A stretch of 64,000 nucleotides of DNA from assembly GCA_905221605.1 (NCBI GenBank), contig CAJNDS010002232.1, forward strand, positions 265,246-329,245, in the 5' to 3' direction. The DNA comes from Symbiodinium natans. Taxonomy: Eukaryota > Sar > Dinophyceae > Suessiales > Symbiodiniaceae. This document shows positions 11,428-22,621 of the stretch, piece after piece (position 1 is the first letter of the stretch; each line of letters starts with the position of its first letter). Both the position numbers and the translations under genes were made by a program. The notes under the pieces were generated by a model, which was given only the letters and a program-made list of their open reading frames with translations, did no database searches and had not been told where the DNA came from.

Positions 11428-11497
11428 AAAGAGAATAGCGGGAGAGGGAGCGCAGGCGTTGTTGGTGGAATCCCTTTTGCTCCTCCTGGGTCCCCCG
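11428..11497 (-). CDS. Exon-like island next to a family A element
   Basis: The acceptor CCTGCAG lies just outside family A copy 3. With one carried base from the exon at 11710-11782 the frame runs GDPGGAKGIPPTTPALPLPL. A second open frame, RGTQEEQKGFHQQRLRSLSR, is at least as protein-like. The donor would be non-GT (GA). Confidence 0.35.
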
Positions 11498-11512
11498 CTG
11501 CAGGCTTCTACA

Positions 11513-11615
11513 TTGGGATGTTCTCCCCTTATGCTAACAGTCCTTACTAAATTGTAGAGGGTACTATGACTATAATCCTTATTGGGTGACTCTTAGCATA
11601 AGGGGAACGGCCCAA
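11513..11615. mobile_element. Inverted-repeat element family A, copy 3
   Basis: Ends TTGGGATGTTCTCCCC and GGGGAACGGCCCAA. It sits together with CCCTAAA units between two exon-like islands, so it is inferred to be intronic. Confidence 0.75.
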
Positions 11616-11709
11616 CTTCTACATCCCGAACCCTCAGGGGTTTAGCCGTAAACCCTAAACCCTAAACCCTAAACCCTAAACCATAAACCCTAAACCCTAA
11701 ACCCTAAAC

Positions 11710-11782
11710 TTGGGGCTAGCGTGAGCACTCTCAGCACGCGGCGATCGTTTGCGCTTAGGAAGAACACCTCCCGTCGGTCCTC
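11710..11782 (-). CDS. Exon-like island, 24 codons
   Basis: The acceptor ends CACTGAG, then EDRREVFFLSANDRRVLRVL and TLAP plus one base, then GTTTAGGG: the telomere repeat supplies the GT donor. Charged beta/alpha-like composition. Family not recognised. Confidence 0.45.
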
Positions 11783-12200
11783 CTCAGTGCCGGGTTTAGG
11801 GTTTAGGGTTTAGGGTTTAGGGTTTGGGGTTTAGGGTTTAGGGTTTAGGGCTTAGGGCTTAGGGCTCAGGGTGTTTTTGTTGTTTTGGGTGGCTACTTGG
11901 GGTGTGGTGGGCTACGTACCTTGGGGCTGGACGGGTAGTTTTAACTGGAGGTAGGATTAGGGTTGGGGGGGTGCTGGCTTCAACGCCTAAAACTCTAAAA
12001 CCCTCGAACCTAAACCCCAAAACTCATAAGCCGCAAACCCTCAGGTTTCGTGCAGTTCTGGGGCCTGGGGTTCTACGTACTATAGGGGCCTTAACAATTA
12101 GAATAGGGTTTTGGGGGTTATTCTGGTGCAGCTGTTTTCGGGGCCATAAGGGAATACTGTTCGTAAGTACTCCGCCCCTTCTAGTACTCCGAGTGCAAAC

Positions 12201-12272
12201 CGGGCTCAAGCGGCAATGTTCGCACGAGGTGTTGGTAACGACGGACCATCTCCTCAGAGAAATGCGTGCCGT
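12201..12272 (-). CDS. Exon-like island, 23 codons
   Basis: CTTAAG acceptor, frame GTHFSEEMVRRYQHLVRTLP then LEP plus one base, donor GTTTGC. Strongly protein-like helix. A family H element begins just inside the following intron. Confidence 0.45.
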
Positions 12273-12550
12273 CTTAAGGCTTAAGGGTTGAGGACTTTTT
12301 GGAAGTTTAGGATGTAGGGTTTGGGGTTTAGGGTTTAGGGTTGAGGTTTAGGGTTTAGGGTTGAGGTTTAGGGTTCAGCATCTCAGGTCCAAGCATTCAG
12401 TTGTCCAGCTGCTTGTCAAGCGACGGAGACATATCCACCCTAAACCCTGAACCCTAAACCCTAAACCCTAAACCCTAAACCCTAAACCCTCAAATAGGAA
12501 ACTACTTCACTCCGTAGCCTCGATCTTTTCAGACTCTTTCCTAAACCCAA

Positions 12551-12652
12551 GAGTAACCTAGGAATTAAAAAAGGTGCCCTGTTTGGTTTCAAGCCCCTCT
12601 TTCAAGTGGACCTGAACCCCTTAAAAAGGGAATAAGGCGGGGGTCCTACTTT
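12551..12652. mobile_element. Inverted-repeat element family D
   Basis: Starts GAGTAACCTAGGAATTAAAA and ends with a TCCTACT-type complement. Relatives at 19815-19941, 52063-52150 and 57079-57175 share GGAGTAACCTAGGAATAAAA and the end GGGCCTACTCC. MITE-like. Confidence 0.65.
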
Positions 12653-13195
12653 CTGTTGACTTTTCTTGTCAAAGCCAAGGGATGGTTCCCAGCTGACCAT
12701 CATGACATGCATTTTGGGAGAGGATGGTTCCCTGGCTAGTAGCCGGTTTGTTGCAAGGGCGCTGCCCATTCCATTCCCTACCTTGTAAGAAGATATTAGT
12801 ACAGGAAGGTCCCGCCCCTTGACATGCTAGATGACCAAGGCAAGCGTTTATGCCAACGTTCTTGGTACCCTCGCTTGCCATCACGCTCATTCGCTTGCTC
12901 TGAGCTCTCCGCCGGCAATAGCTAAACTAAGGCCCCCGGGGAGGGGGGGGGGGGGGGGGAAGGGGGATTTTAGGGTCCCCCTGAACCCTAAACCCTAAAC
13001 CCTAAACCCTAAACCCTAGACCCTAAACCCTAAACCCTAAACCCTAAACCCCCCCATTTTCGTAAACCCTTCTATTGCTTCTTGGCCCGCCGGCAGAACT
13101 ACCGGTTGGCCTTGTTTCTGGCGGACCAAGGAGCAAAATGAATGTCTCTTTCAGTCTTGGAGGGGCCAACTTACAACATGGACGGAGGTTTTCTA

Positions 13196-13287
13196 GTTCA
13201 TGGTTGGGATAATATTAACAAATTAAATTTATGTTCCCCATTGGGTTTAAGTACCCTTAAAAGTGTAAAATGTTACCCAACTATGAC
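13196..13287. mobile_element. Inverted-repeat element family F, copy 1
   Basis: Ends GTTCATGGTTGGGAT and TTACCCAACTATGAC are inverted repeats. The AT-rich interior contains GGGTTTAAGTACCCTTAAAA. The second copy, 34350-34501, differs mainly by a CCCTAAA array inserted before its right end. Confidence 0.75.
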
Positions 13288-13309
13288 AAAGTTTTAAGCC
13301 TGGCTTTAG

Positions 13310-13560
13310 GCCTCGATGATTTGTCCGGCGTGCCGTTTTTGCTGTTTTTGCCGTCTTGCAGACGAATTTGTGCGTCTTGCCGACGATGTTTTTGCCGACG
13401 GGTGTTTTTAATTCATGGGCCTTGCCGACGAATGTTGGCGCCTGATGCCGACGACAGTGTCCGGCTTATGCAGGCGCAATGCTTGCGTTTTCCCACGAGT
13501 TGCTGAGTGTTGCTCACGAAGCTTTGCATCTTGCCGGCGAACTTTTGCATGTTTCGGACG
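13310..13560 (+). repeat. Degenerate minisatellite
   Basis: Repeated CTTGCCGACGAATGTTTTTG-like units of about 30 bp with many substitutions. The 65-78 codon ORFs here (Cys/Arg-rich) follow the repeat and are not accepted as genes. Confidence 0.7.
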
Positions 13561-13943
13561 AGCGTCCAAAGGTTTCCTTCTACATAACAGACAGAGGTTT
13601 AGGGTTCCTTAGGTTTGGGTTTAGGGTCGAGGATGGGATCTGAAAACCTGACAATCAACCCAGGTATACTTGGAGGCTAATGTTTAGTGATGACTGGGTT
13701 AAAAGTTGGGTAACTCTCGTTGCGGCCTTCTTGCCGCACTTATAAGCTGAGGGCTTAGGGTTGCTGGGCTTTGGGGTTCGGAGCGTACAGGGTACACCGG
13801 CTGCTGATCGGGCGGGAAGGGACAACACCACCCTAACACCACCCCAACATGACCCTAAACCCTAAACACCACCCCTAACACCACCCTAAACCACCGTAAG
13901 CCAGCCCAAGCCACCCTAAAACCACCCTAAACCCGAAGCAGCA

Positions 13944-14745
13944 TCCCTAAACCCTAAACCCTAAACCCTAAACCCTAAACCCTAAACCCTAAACCCTAAA
14001 CCCTAAACCCTAAACCCTGAACCCTAAACCCTAAACCCTAAACCCTAAACCCTAAACCCTAAACCCGAAGCAGCAAAACATATTGGCACCTAGGCACCTC
14101 GGAGGCATCATAGCCTTTGTCCTCACGAAGTGGCGCTTTCGGACTGTTTGGGGCTGTTGGAAATTTAAGGTTTTTTGTTGGGGGGGTTTAGGGTTTAAGG
14201 TTTGTTTTTGTTTTTTTTTGTTTCTTTTGGGGGGGTTAGGGCTTTAGGTGTTTTGAGAGCGTTTCGGGTCTTTAGGTTCTAGGGCTTCGGGGCTTCGGGG
14301 CTTGGAGGGGGTTGTAGGGTTTGGGGCTTTTAGGGTTTGGGGGCTGCTTTCAAAGGTTTGCTGCGGCGCTTGGGCTTTGGGGTTTAGGGGTTTAGGGTTT
14401 AGGGGTTTAGGGGTTTAGGGGTTTAGGGGTTTAGGGGTTTAGGGGTTTAGGGGTTTAGGGGTTTAGGGGTTTAGGGGCTTAGGGGTTTAGGGGTTTAGGG
14501 GTTTAGGGGTTTAGGGGTTTAGGGTTTAGGGTTGAGGGTTGAGGGTTGAGGGTTTAGGGTTTAGGGTTTAGGGCTAGGGTTTATTAGGGCTTACGGTTTA
14601 GGGGTTTAGGGGTTTAGGGGTTTAGGGTTTAGGGGTTTAGGGGTTTAGGGGTTAAGGGGTTTAGGGGTTTAGGGGTTTAGGGGCTTAGGGGTTTAGGGGC
14701 TTAGGGGCTTAGGGGTTTAGGGGGTTTAGGGGGTTATATGGGTGA
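13944..14745. repeat. Telomere-like arrays including an 8-mer TTTAGGGG array
   Basis: CCCTAAA units from 13944 to 14068. From about 14385 the plus strand becomes a long TTTAGGGG (8-mer) array with CTTAGGGG variants up to 14745. The island between (14075-14165) is open on both strands and could not be assigned. Confidence 0.9.
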
Positions 14746-15217
14746 CGGCTTGCCGGTATTTGGCTACGAAGCAGCTCTTGGAGTCCCTTTGCAGGCGTTG
14801 GGGCAAACAGCTAAACCCTAAACCCTAAACCCTAAACCCTAAACCCTAAACCCTAAACCCTAAACCCTAAACCCTAAACCTGGGAGGATCCAAGAAGAAG
14901 AACCCGGCCACTTTTAGGAACGCCTAAGGGGATCTACTTTTGTGGGACTGAACCCTGGACCCTGGCGCCGTAGGGCTTAGGGTTTAGGGCTTAGGGGTTA
15001 GGTTTTAGGGCTTAGGGTTTAGGGCTTAGGGCGTAGGTTTTAGGGTTTAGGGTTTAGGGTTTAGGGTTTAGAGCCTAGGGCTTAGGGCTTAGGGCTTAGG
15101 GCGTAGGGCTTAGGGCTTAGGGTTTAGGGTTTAGGGTTTAGGGTTTAGGGTTTAGGGTTCAGGGTTTGATCTCCGCTGTCCTGCAGCGCTTGTCGCTGAA
15201 CTTCTTGGTCCAGCTCC

Positions 15218-15432
15218 TGGGGGCTTTAAGGGCTCTAAGGGCTCTAAGGGCTTTAAGGGCTCTAAGGGCTTGAAGGGCTTTAAGGGCTTTAAGGGCTTGA
15301 AGGGCTCTAAGGGCTTGAAGGGCTTTAAGGGCTTTAAGGGCTTTAAGGGCTTTAAGTGCTTTAAGGGCTTTAAGGGCTTTAAGGGCTTTAAGGGCTTTAA
15401 GGGCTCTAAGGGCTTGAAGGGCTTCAAGAGCT
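15218..15432 (+). repeat. Array of GGGCTTTAA 9-mers
   Basis: About 24 copies of GGGCTTTAA with GGGCTCTAA and GGGCTTGAA variants. Because the unit is 9 nt, both strands read as long ORFs made of LKP or FKG tripeptides; these are not genes. Confidence 0.95.
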
Positions 15433-15569
15433 TTTCAGGGTTGAAGGGCATTCATTCAGGGGTTTAAGGGCTCAGGGGTAAAAGGGTTTAGGGGCTTAGG
15501 GGCGTAAGCGCATGAAAGGTTGAAGGGTTTGCGTCAGGGCATTTACGGGCTTAGCGGCTGGGGTTGTTG

Positions 15570-16345
15570 GGTTTGATGTAATGCATCATGCGGCCTTATA
15601 ATATAATAAAATGTGAGGCCGCTATAATCATTAGTAAAAATCATTAGAAAACCAATCAAAAGTTAGCAAATTAGTGGTCTTTGCGTGTACTTCGTTCATT
15701 CGCTAATTTAATTCACGCACTACGTTCTTTGCATTCACTTCGTTTGTAATTAAAACGCTCTATCACTTCGTTCTTTCTCTAATTCCCCCGTGCGATAATA
15801 ATATACTAATAATGCACGGGAAAAAACTACTATTAAAGGGTCATGTTGTGCGCTCACTCGTTCTCTCATTAAATTCATGCGTCATGCGTTCACTTATTCA
15901 CTTACTCCTTATAATTTAATTTCGTTTTCTCGCTCACTAATAGTAAAATTACCATGAGAGATTGAGTGTCATGAGATTATGATTGGTGCCCGTGGGTGGT
16001 TTCGTTCACACATTAATTCACTTCACGCGCTCTTTTCTTTCGCTTGTAAGTGCATTAATGTTGCTCTCTTCACTTTCTAGTATCTTATCTACTGGTATTA
16101 CAAGGGGGTTTCTGGGTGTCTTATTGGTTAGGTTTCCAAGGAAGAAAAGGTACTAAAAACCCAACCTATGAATCTGATGGCGGTTTCGTTCGTGCATTAA
16201 AAGCGTGCGTCATTCACAAGTTCATTCCTTACCTTTTAATTTACTCTTCACGGTGTTCATTATAATATCTTCGTACGGGCTACAGGAATATAATAATACC
16301 GCCCGTGCAACATTATGAGTGAGTGCGTCCACCGGGCAGTAAATA
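15570..16345. other. AT-rich palindrome-bearing island 1
   Basis: No telomere units. It has many CACTTCGTT/TTCGTTC motifs and short GC stems around AT-rich loops: GCGGCC...GGCCGC at 15588-15620 and CCCGTGC...GCACGGG around 15788-15821. No ORF. Similar in style to 28760-29550. Could be a repeat element or organelle-derived DNA; undecided. Confidence 0.6.
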
Positions 16346-16463
16346 GCAGGGGAGCTTAAAGCTTGGGTCTGAGGTCTAGAAGGGTTTAGGGTTTAGGGTT
16401 GAGGGTTTAGGGTTTCGGGTTTAGGGTTTAGGGTTTAGGGTTTTGGGGTTTGGGGTTTGGGGT

Positions 16464-16570
16464 TTACTAATCAGCCCCTTAAGTGCCCTAATATGGCTAT
16501 GACATGCGGCTATCGGTACAGCTTTGTACAGTTATACTTGGTTAATAAGTGGCCATGAACCTCCAAGTAG
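16464..16570. mobile_element. Inverted-repeat element family B
   Basis: Contains CCCCTTAAGTGCCCTAATATGG and the end CCATGAACCTCCAAGTAG. Closely matches the reverse complement of 57183-57269. Confidence 0.65.
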
Positions 16571-17584
16571 GGTGTCGGATCATAGGGGGGGGGGGGTCTC
16601 GCTTCGCCCTCGGAACTTGCAACTGAAGTGGCCATTTTCCCAACAACAAGGCTTCCCCCCTACTTTACCCCCACAAGTACTATAATATGATAATCCTGGT
16701 TATAGGAACTCCCAAAAAAAAAGGGTACCCCCTTTTAGTCTTTCGGAATCCCCCAAAATATCGGTTGTTGAATGTACAAGAAAAACCAGAATTGAAACAT
16801 GAGCTCATTGTTGAACTAGCAATCAAATCCGCAAGTGAACTCGGAATTACATGTTGGTTCCTTATCCAAGATCACACATGACATTAAAACTCGGCGCTGT
16901 CTGTCTACTAATCAAACTCTGGGGTGTGGTTTTTAAGACCCGGTCAAGCAGTGGGACCTGCGTGCTGGGAGTGCGAGCTGTGCCTAGACTCAACCCAAAC
17001 CCCAAGCCCTAACCCTGAAACCCTCAAAACCCGAAATCCTGAACCCCAAAACCCCAAAACCCCCAAAAACCCTAAACCCTAAACCCTAACCGATAAACCC
17101 TAAACCCTAAACCCTGAACCAGAGGGGGGCCGAGGTGCCACCGGAGGGGGTAAGCCTTTCTGGACATAGGGCGTTGTCTGGTCCAAATAGCCTGTGGGGG
17201 GTTTTAGGGCCGGAGGGATCAGGGTTTGGGGTTTAGGGTTTGGGGTTTAGGTTTAAGGTTGGGGGTTTCGGATCTAGCGCTTAGGGTTTAGGGATGAGAG
17301 TTGGGGTTTGGGGGTTTGGTTTTTCTTTATTGATTTTATTTTTTTTGCCCGGAGGGGGGGAGGGGGGGTGCGTGCCCAAAGAGTACCCAAGCGGCATTGT
17401 TGATACAGATCTAGTTGAAGGTTACTTATACATGGGGACTATATATTAGTACCCTAAATAAGGTTTTCACCACAGTTACCCTACTTATAACCCTACGGAT
17501 AAGTACTAGAAGGAACCTCCAAGTATTGGTTTAGGGTTTAGGGTTTAAGGTTCTGGGTTTAGGGTTTAGGGTTTAGGGTTTGTC

Positions 17585-17656
17585 CCAGGCAGCCCTTGAT
17601 GCGCAAGCAGCACCGGCAGCAAGTTTGCTTCGGAAGTTCTCGGAACACTTCAGCCT
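17585..17656 (-). CDS. Exon-like island, Cys-rich
   Basis: GTCTAG acceptor, then AEVFRELPKQTCCRCCLRIK and GCL. The donor would be GA. Protein-like; family not recognised. Confidence 0.4.
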
Positions 17657-17739
17657 CTAGACCCAAACCCTAAACCCTAAATCCTCCTGAGACTCCTTGC
17701 TGCAGGAAGGTCCATGCCATACAAAACCCAACAACCAAC

Positions 17740-17778
17740 CCTCAAAGTTCGAACAAGGAGCGACCGTGAGATCTTGTG
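17740..17778 (-). CDS. Exon-like island, 13 codons
   Basis: ATCCTAAAG acceptor, HKISRSLLVRTLR, GTTGGT donor; phase 0-0. Confidence 0.35.
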
Positions 17779-19132
17779 CTTTAGGATTTAATTCTGTAGG
17801 GTTTAGGGTTTAGGGTTTAGGGTTTAGGGTTTAGGGTTTAGGGTTTAGGGTTTAGGGTTTAGGGTTTAGGGTTTAGGGTTTAGGGTTTAGGGTTTAGGGT
17901 TTAGGGTTTACAGTCCAAACCCTAGACCCGAAACCCCTTCTCCATGAACCCAAAACCAACATAACCCTGCATTTCCGAGAATGGGGCAGGGGTGGGGGCC
18001 TTATAAACCCAAAATAAAGCAACCCTTCTTAGATAGGAACCCCCAACAAAGGTACCCCTAAACCCAAACCCTAAACCCTAAACCCCAAGACCTATTGAAC
18101 CCTAAACCCTAAACCCTAAACCCTAAACCCTAAACCCTAAATCCTAAACCCTAAACCCTAAACCCTAAACCCTAAACCCTAAACCCTAAACCCTAAACCC
18201 TAAACCCTAAACCCATATCCCTAAACCCTAAACCCTAAACCCTAAACCCTAAACCCTCAACCCTAAACCCTAAACCCCACTCCCACATCTGCTCGACTTG
18301 CCGCGGGACGCGAGCCGCGGCGCAAGGAGGCCTCGAGCCGCACCACGTCCAGCGCGTCAGCCGCGGTAAGGCCTGTTCAATGAGGGTTTAGGGTTTAGGG
18401 TTTAGGGTTTAGGGTTTAGGGTTTAGGGTTTAGGGTTTAGGGTTTAGGGTTTAGGGTTTCTGGCTGCCCTCCTTCAGGCTGGCTTCAGCTCCTGTTCTAC
18501 CCCCTACCCCCCCCCCCCCCCTACCTCCTGTTCTACCCCCTACCCCCCCCCCCCCAACGTTTCACAGAGGCTCAAGCAAATCAACTTTTGGCATCCTTTG
18601 AGCTGACGAGCGCGTTTAAACCTTTCAACTATGCTCCAGCGGGGTCGTCGGCTTGAGCCGGAGGCTCTTAAATTTAGGGTTCAGGGTTTAGGGTTTAGGG
18701 TTTAGGGTTTAGGGTTTTAGGGTTTAGTGTTTAGGGTTTAGGGTTTAGGGTTTAGGGTTTAGGGTTTAGAGTTTAGGGTTTAGGGTTTAGGGTTTAGGGT
18801 TTAGGGTTTAGGGTTTAGGGTTTAGGGTTTAGGGGTTAGGGTTCAGCATCTCTGGTCCAAGCATTCACTAAGGGTTTTTGTCATGCCCTACGTGTTTGGC
18901 ATCACCACTCCCTCCCAGATCCCTCTTCATCTGAATTACATATCTTCTTTCTTACTTTAATTACTTGTGATCAACCCAATTAGATCATTTAGCTCGCAAC
19001 ATTCTTTCTCGATGCGGCACCGTCTCTAGGCAATTCGGCACACGGATAATACACACAGTGTGGGGGGGGGCCAGCCGCACAGAAGACGCAAAAAACACAA
19101 GGGTTGTGGGACCAAAAAGTGGTTTCAATGTT

Positions 19133-19440
19133 TTCAGGGTGTTTCAGGGTTTTTAACCTTCAGTTCTGATGAAGGGCCGCCCCGCGACCTTTTCACAGCC
19201 TAGTTTTGGTCAAGGGGGGTGGCATTTTTCAATTTTAACGGCAAAATAGTCTTCGGACCGAGCCGGCTTCAGAATTTCAAGTTTTTCAAGGTTTTTTCAA
19301 GATTTTTCAGAATTTTTCAGTGTTGTTTTAAGGTTTTTTAATGTTTTTCAGGGTGTTTCAGGATTTTTCCCTTCAATTCTGATGAAGGACCACCCCCGCG
19401 TCCTTTTCACAGCCTAGTTTTGGTCAAGGGGGGCAACAAT
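19133..19440 (+). repeat. Direct duplication of about 92 bp
   Basis: 19133-19225 and 19348-19440 are near-identical, both running from CAGGGTGTTTCAGG through TTCTGATGAAGG and CCTTTTCACAGCCTAGTTTTGG. The 120-bp spacer is a TTTTTCA-rich stretch. Confidence 0.85.
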
Positions 19441-20162
19441 GCGCGTCTGCTTTACCTGTCTGTCTGCAACCAGGGCCAAGAAGGGCAAGGGGGGGCCAGG
19501 GTCAGCCAGCCAGAAGGCCAGGCCAGGGCCAGGGTCAGGGCCAGGGTCAGGGCCGGGGGCAGGGCCAGCCAGGGCCAGGGTCAGGGCCAGGGCCAGTATG
19601 GCGCAGGTGCTGTGGAGGTTGGGATGCGGACTATGCTCGATAGCTGCGTTAGGTGCGAAGAGCAGCTCTGGCCCGATTGTGGAGGGCCATCTAACACCTT
19701 TCTCCCACCCCACGCCGTCAGGCATGAACTCAAGTCAATTGCGAGTTGAAGCTTTTGCCGGGAACGGAGGGGGGGGGGAGGGGAGGTTGGTTGCGAACAG
19801 GCGCACCCTGACCCAGGAGTAACCTCGAAATAAAAGGGTGCCCTTTAGGACTCGAAATAAAAGGGTGCCCTTTTGGGATTTAAGGGGATTATAATAAGGG
19901 AACCCAAACCGAAAAAAATGATATTAGGGCCTACTCCGGGTCCTAGGCACCCATTTTAGCGACTACTTGTGTTTTCTCGTGTGATGCTGTTGCCCCTCCT
20001 TTGGACTACAGCCTGGAAAACAAGTATACACTTTTAGGTACAAGTAGCTATAAAAGGAACCCACAACCAACAAGGCATTAAAGTATAGTACTCCAAAACC
20101 CAGTTGCTGTGTGAACAAGGACCACGAAACCCGCAACCCTAAAAGTAAACCCTGCCATGTTG

Positions 20163-20567
20163 AACGACCTCCAAACCCGTTCCCCCCCCCCCCCAAAAAA
20201 AAAAAGAAACACAGTGCAAGCCCAGCTCCCTCAACCTAAAACCGTTCCCCCCCCCAAACAAAAACAAGCCCAAAGCCCTCAACCTAAGCCCTGACCTGTC
20301 CCAAACCGTTAAGCAGTTGCAGGTTTTTTTAGGGGGGGTTGCAGGTTTCGTGGTCCTTGATCGCACAGCCATGCCTTGACACGTGCCTCCACACTCCGGA
20401 AGCACCAAAGCCCAAATTCGCCAAACAAAAAGCACAAAAAAGTAACCCAGACATGTCGACTGGAAAACTCTGAAAAAAACACTGGCAGGCGTGGTAAGCT
20501 TGAACAACGGCGCGCATTGGAGCCGCGGGGCAAGTCCTAGAAAACAAACGCCTTCCAAAAAAAACAA
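20163..20567 (-). CDS. 142-codon ORF of doubtful status
   Basis: The N-terminal half looks protein-like and hydrophobic (for example YFFVLFVWRIWALVLP). The C-terminal half is encoded by poly-C/poly-A low-complexity DNA. If real, only about 20330-20550 is likely to be exon. No homology recognised. Confidence 0.2.
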
Positions 20568-20776
20568 AAACCTTTCAACGTGCGAACGCTGCCATGCGTA
20601 GGTTAAAATTCACATTTCCTCATTCAAACACTCCATGGCCGCTAACAGCGGCATGACCTAGTATGCTGAGGGCTCCCTTCAAAAAAGTCGTGGTCTTTCC
20701 GGACGCAAGGAGGTTTTGCAGGGGGTACCAGGGGTCGCAGGGAGGTCTTAAGCGTGTCTCAGGGGCCTGGATCATT

Positions 20777-20881
20777 TCTATACTCCCCTTAGAACCTTAA
20801 TGAAGACAATATTTTTAATACCCTCCTGGATTTTATATAAACAAAAGTATCTTAAAAAACAATTTCCAAGGGGGATATAGA
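20777..20881. mobile_element. Inverted-repeat element family E, copy 1
   Basis: TCTATACTCCCCTTAGAACC at the left pairs with CCAAGGGGGATATAGA at the right. The interior GGATTTTATATAAA is shared with copy 2 at 29882-29982. About 105 bp, non-coding, MITE-like. Confidence 0.85.
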
Positions 20882-22530
20882 TTTAGCACCTGGGCCACCT
20901 GAAAAACACTTCGGTCACTTTAAACACGGGGGAAACACTGGCAGCACACTTTTGGGTCGCTGTTGGACAGTTGGAGCACTTGGAGGCACTGGCACTGGGG
21001 ACACCTCAGGGTTTAGGGTTTAGGGTTTAGGGTTTCGGGTTTAGGGTTTCGGGTTTAGGGTCTAGGTCACGACCCTGTGCGCCTTTTCCTTTGCCTTTGC
21101 CTTTGCCCTTGCCCTTGCCATTCTTGCCTTTTCCTTTGCCTTTCCGGCCTTTCACGCCTGAGGCGTTGTTGAACGAACGAGGGTTTAGGGCTCTAAACCC
21201 TCAACCCCCCCCCAGCCTCCCGTCCTAAGCCACCCGACAACCGAGAGTTTTCTGCAGGGTCTTAAGTTCTTCGGGTCTAGGGTTAGTGCTAAGGGTTTCA
21301 GGTTCGAGGTTTGCGGTTTGAGGAACGATGACTTGGAATTTTCGTTGTGAGCCAACGGTATTCTCGGCCTCTATGGCTGAAGCCGTAGTCGCAAGAGCTG
21401 AAACCTCATCATCGTCATCATCATCATCATCAAGAAAGAAAGAAATCATAACTATCATAATGATGAGCCGGGGACCTATGAATAAGAATAATGACGGCAG
21501 TAGTCATGACCATCATAGTCATAAGAGGAGGAGTATGCCGACGACTAGTTACTCCTGCTTCTCCTAAACCCTAAGCCCTACACCCTGAACCCTAAACCCT
21601 AAACCCTAAACTCTAAAAAGGAATCCTGGCCTAAGCCGCTTCCGCTCTCCGCGCCAGCCGCTTCCAACATGCCCCTCTTCTTCCTGGAAATAAGTTTCCG
21701 CAGGTTTGGACGTTGGGTACCCTAAACCCTAAACCCTAAACCCTAAACCCTAAACCCTAAACCCTAAACCCTAAACCCTAAACCCTAAACCCTAAACCCT
21801 CTGGGGTGGTGGGCTTGCGAGTTTCGAAACATGAGGCTTGCGGGTTTAGGGGTTCAGGGTTTGGGGGAGGGGGAGGAGAGGGCCGGGGGGGGGGGGGGGG
21901 GGGGGGGGGGGAGGTGTGAGCCCGAAACCCAATCCTTTAAAGACTTTGGAAGCATAAGATTCTAGACCCTGAACCCCAAACTCCGAACTTTTCGGGCATG
22001 GGGTTCCCTTCGAATCCTTTGCAAAGAAATACATCGGATATGAGGAGATATAAGCATTCTGCTCGGCCTGAACCCTAAACCCTAAACCCTAAACCCTAAA
22101 CCCTAAACCCTAAACCCTAAACCCTAAACCCTAAACCCTAAACTATCAATCCTAAACGGGCACAGCGGGATTTGGACATGGGCTGGGCTTAGGAAGTTGG
22201 GGGCTATAAGGCTTAGGGGCGAGACGGAAGTCAGCCCACTGAACCTGCCCCTGAACCCCCTAAACCCGAAATCTTAAACCCTAAACCCTAAACCCTAAAC
22301 CCTAAGCCCTAAACTCGAAACCCTAAACCCTAAACCTAAACCCTAAACCCTAAACCCTAAACACTTCGCGGGCCCGGGTGAACGGAGCCTAGGAGCTTTG
22401 GGTTTAAAGGTCTTCTGGTTTGAGGATGAAGGCCCTCAAGTCTCCAGGTTTGGGGTTTGGGGTTTGGGGTTTAGGGTTTAGGGTTTAGGGTTTAGGGTTT
22501 AGGGGTTTAGGGTTTAAGGTTTAAGGTTGG

Positions 22531-22621
22531 GGTCCCCCCAATGCCTCATCGACTCTCGCCGCGGCATCTTCATCATGGATTGCGGCCGGGGCATCATCAT
22601 GCCCGAATGCCCAGGTTCTTT
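22531..22621 (-). CDS. Exon-like island, Met-rich
   Basis: CCCAAG acceptor, then KEPGHSGMMMPRPQSMMKMP and RRESMRHWGD. No GT donor at the 3' end. The Met-rich composition may partly reflect ATG/ATC microrepeats. Confidence 0.3.

Noticed and set aside
15152-15467. ORFs of 65-99 codons made of LKP or FKG tripeptides
   Set aside because: They are translations of the 9-mer GGGCTTTAA, which is open in several frames by construction.
20620-20720. A Walker A-like SGKTTTFLKGAL on the minus strand suggesting an ABC ATPase
   Set aside because: The upstream glycines of GxxGxGKT are missing and no other ABC motif follows nearby; a chance match in a short frame is likely.
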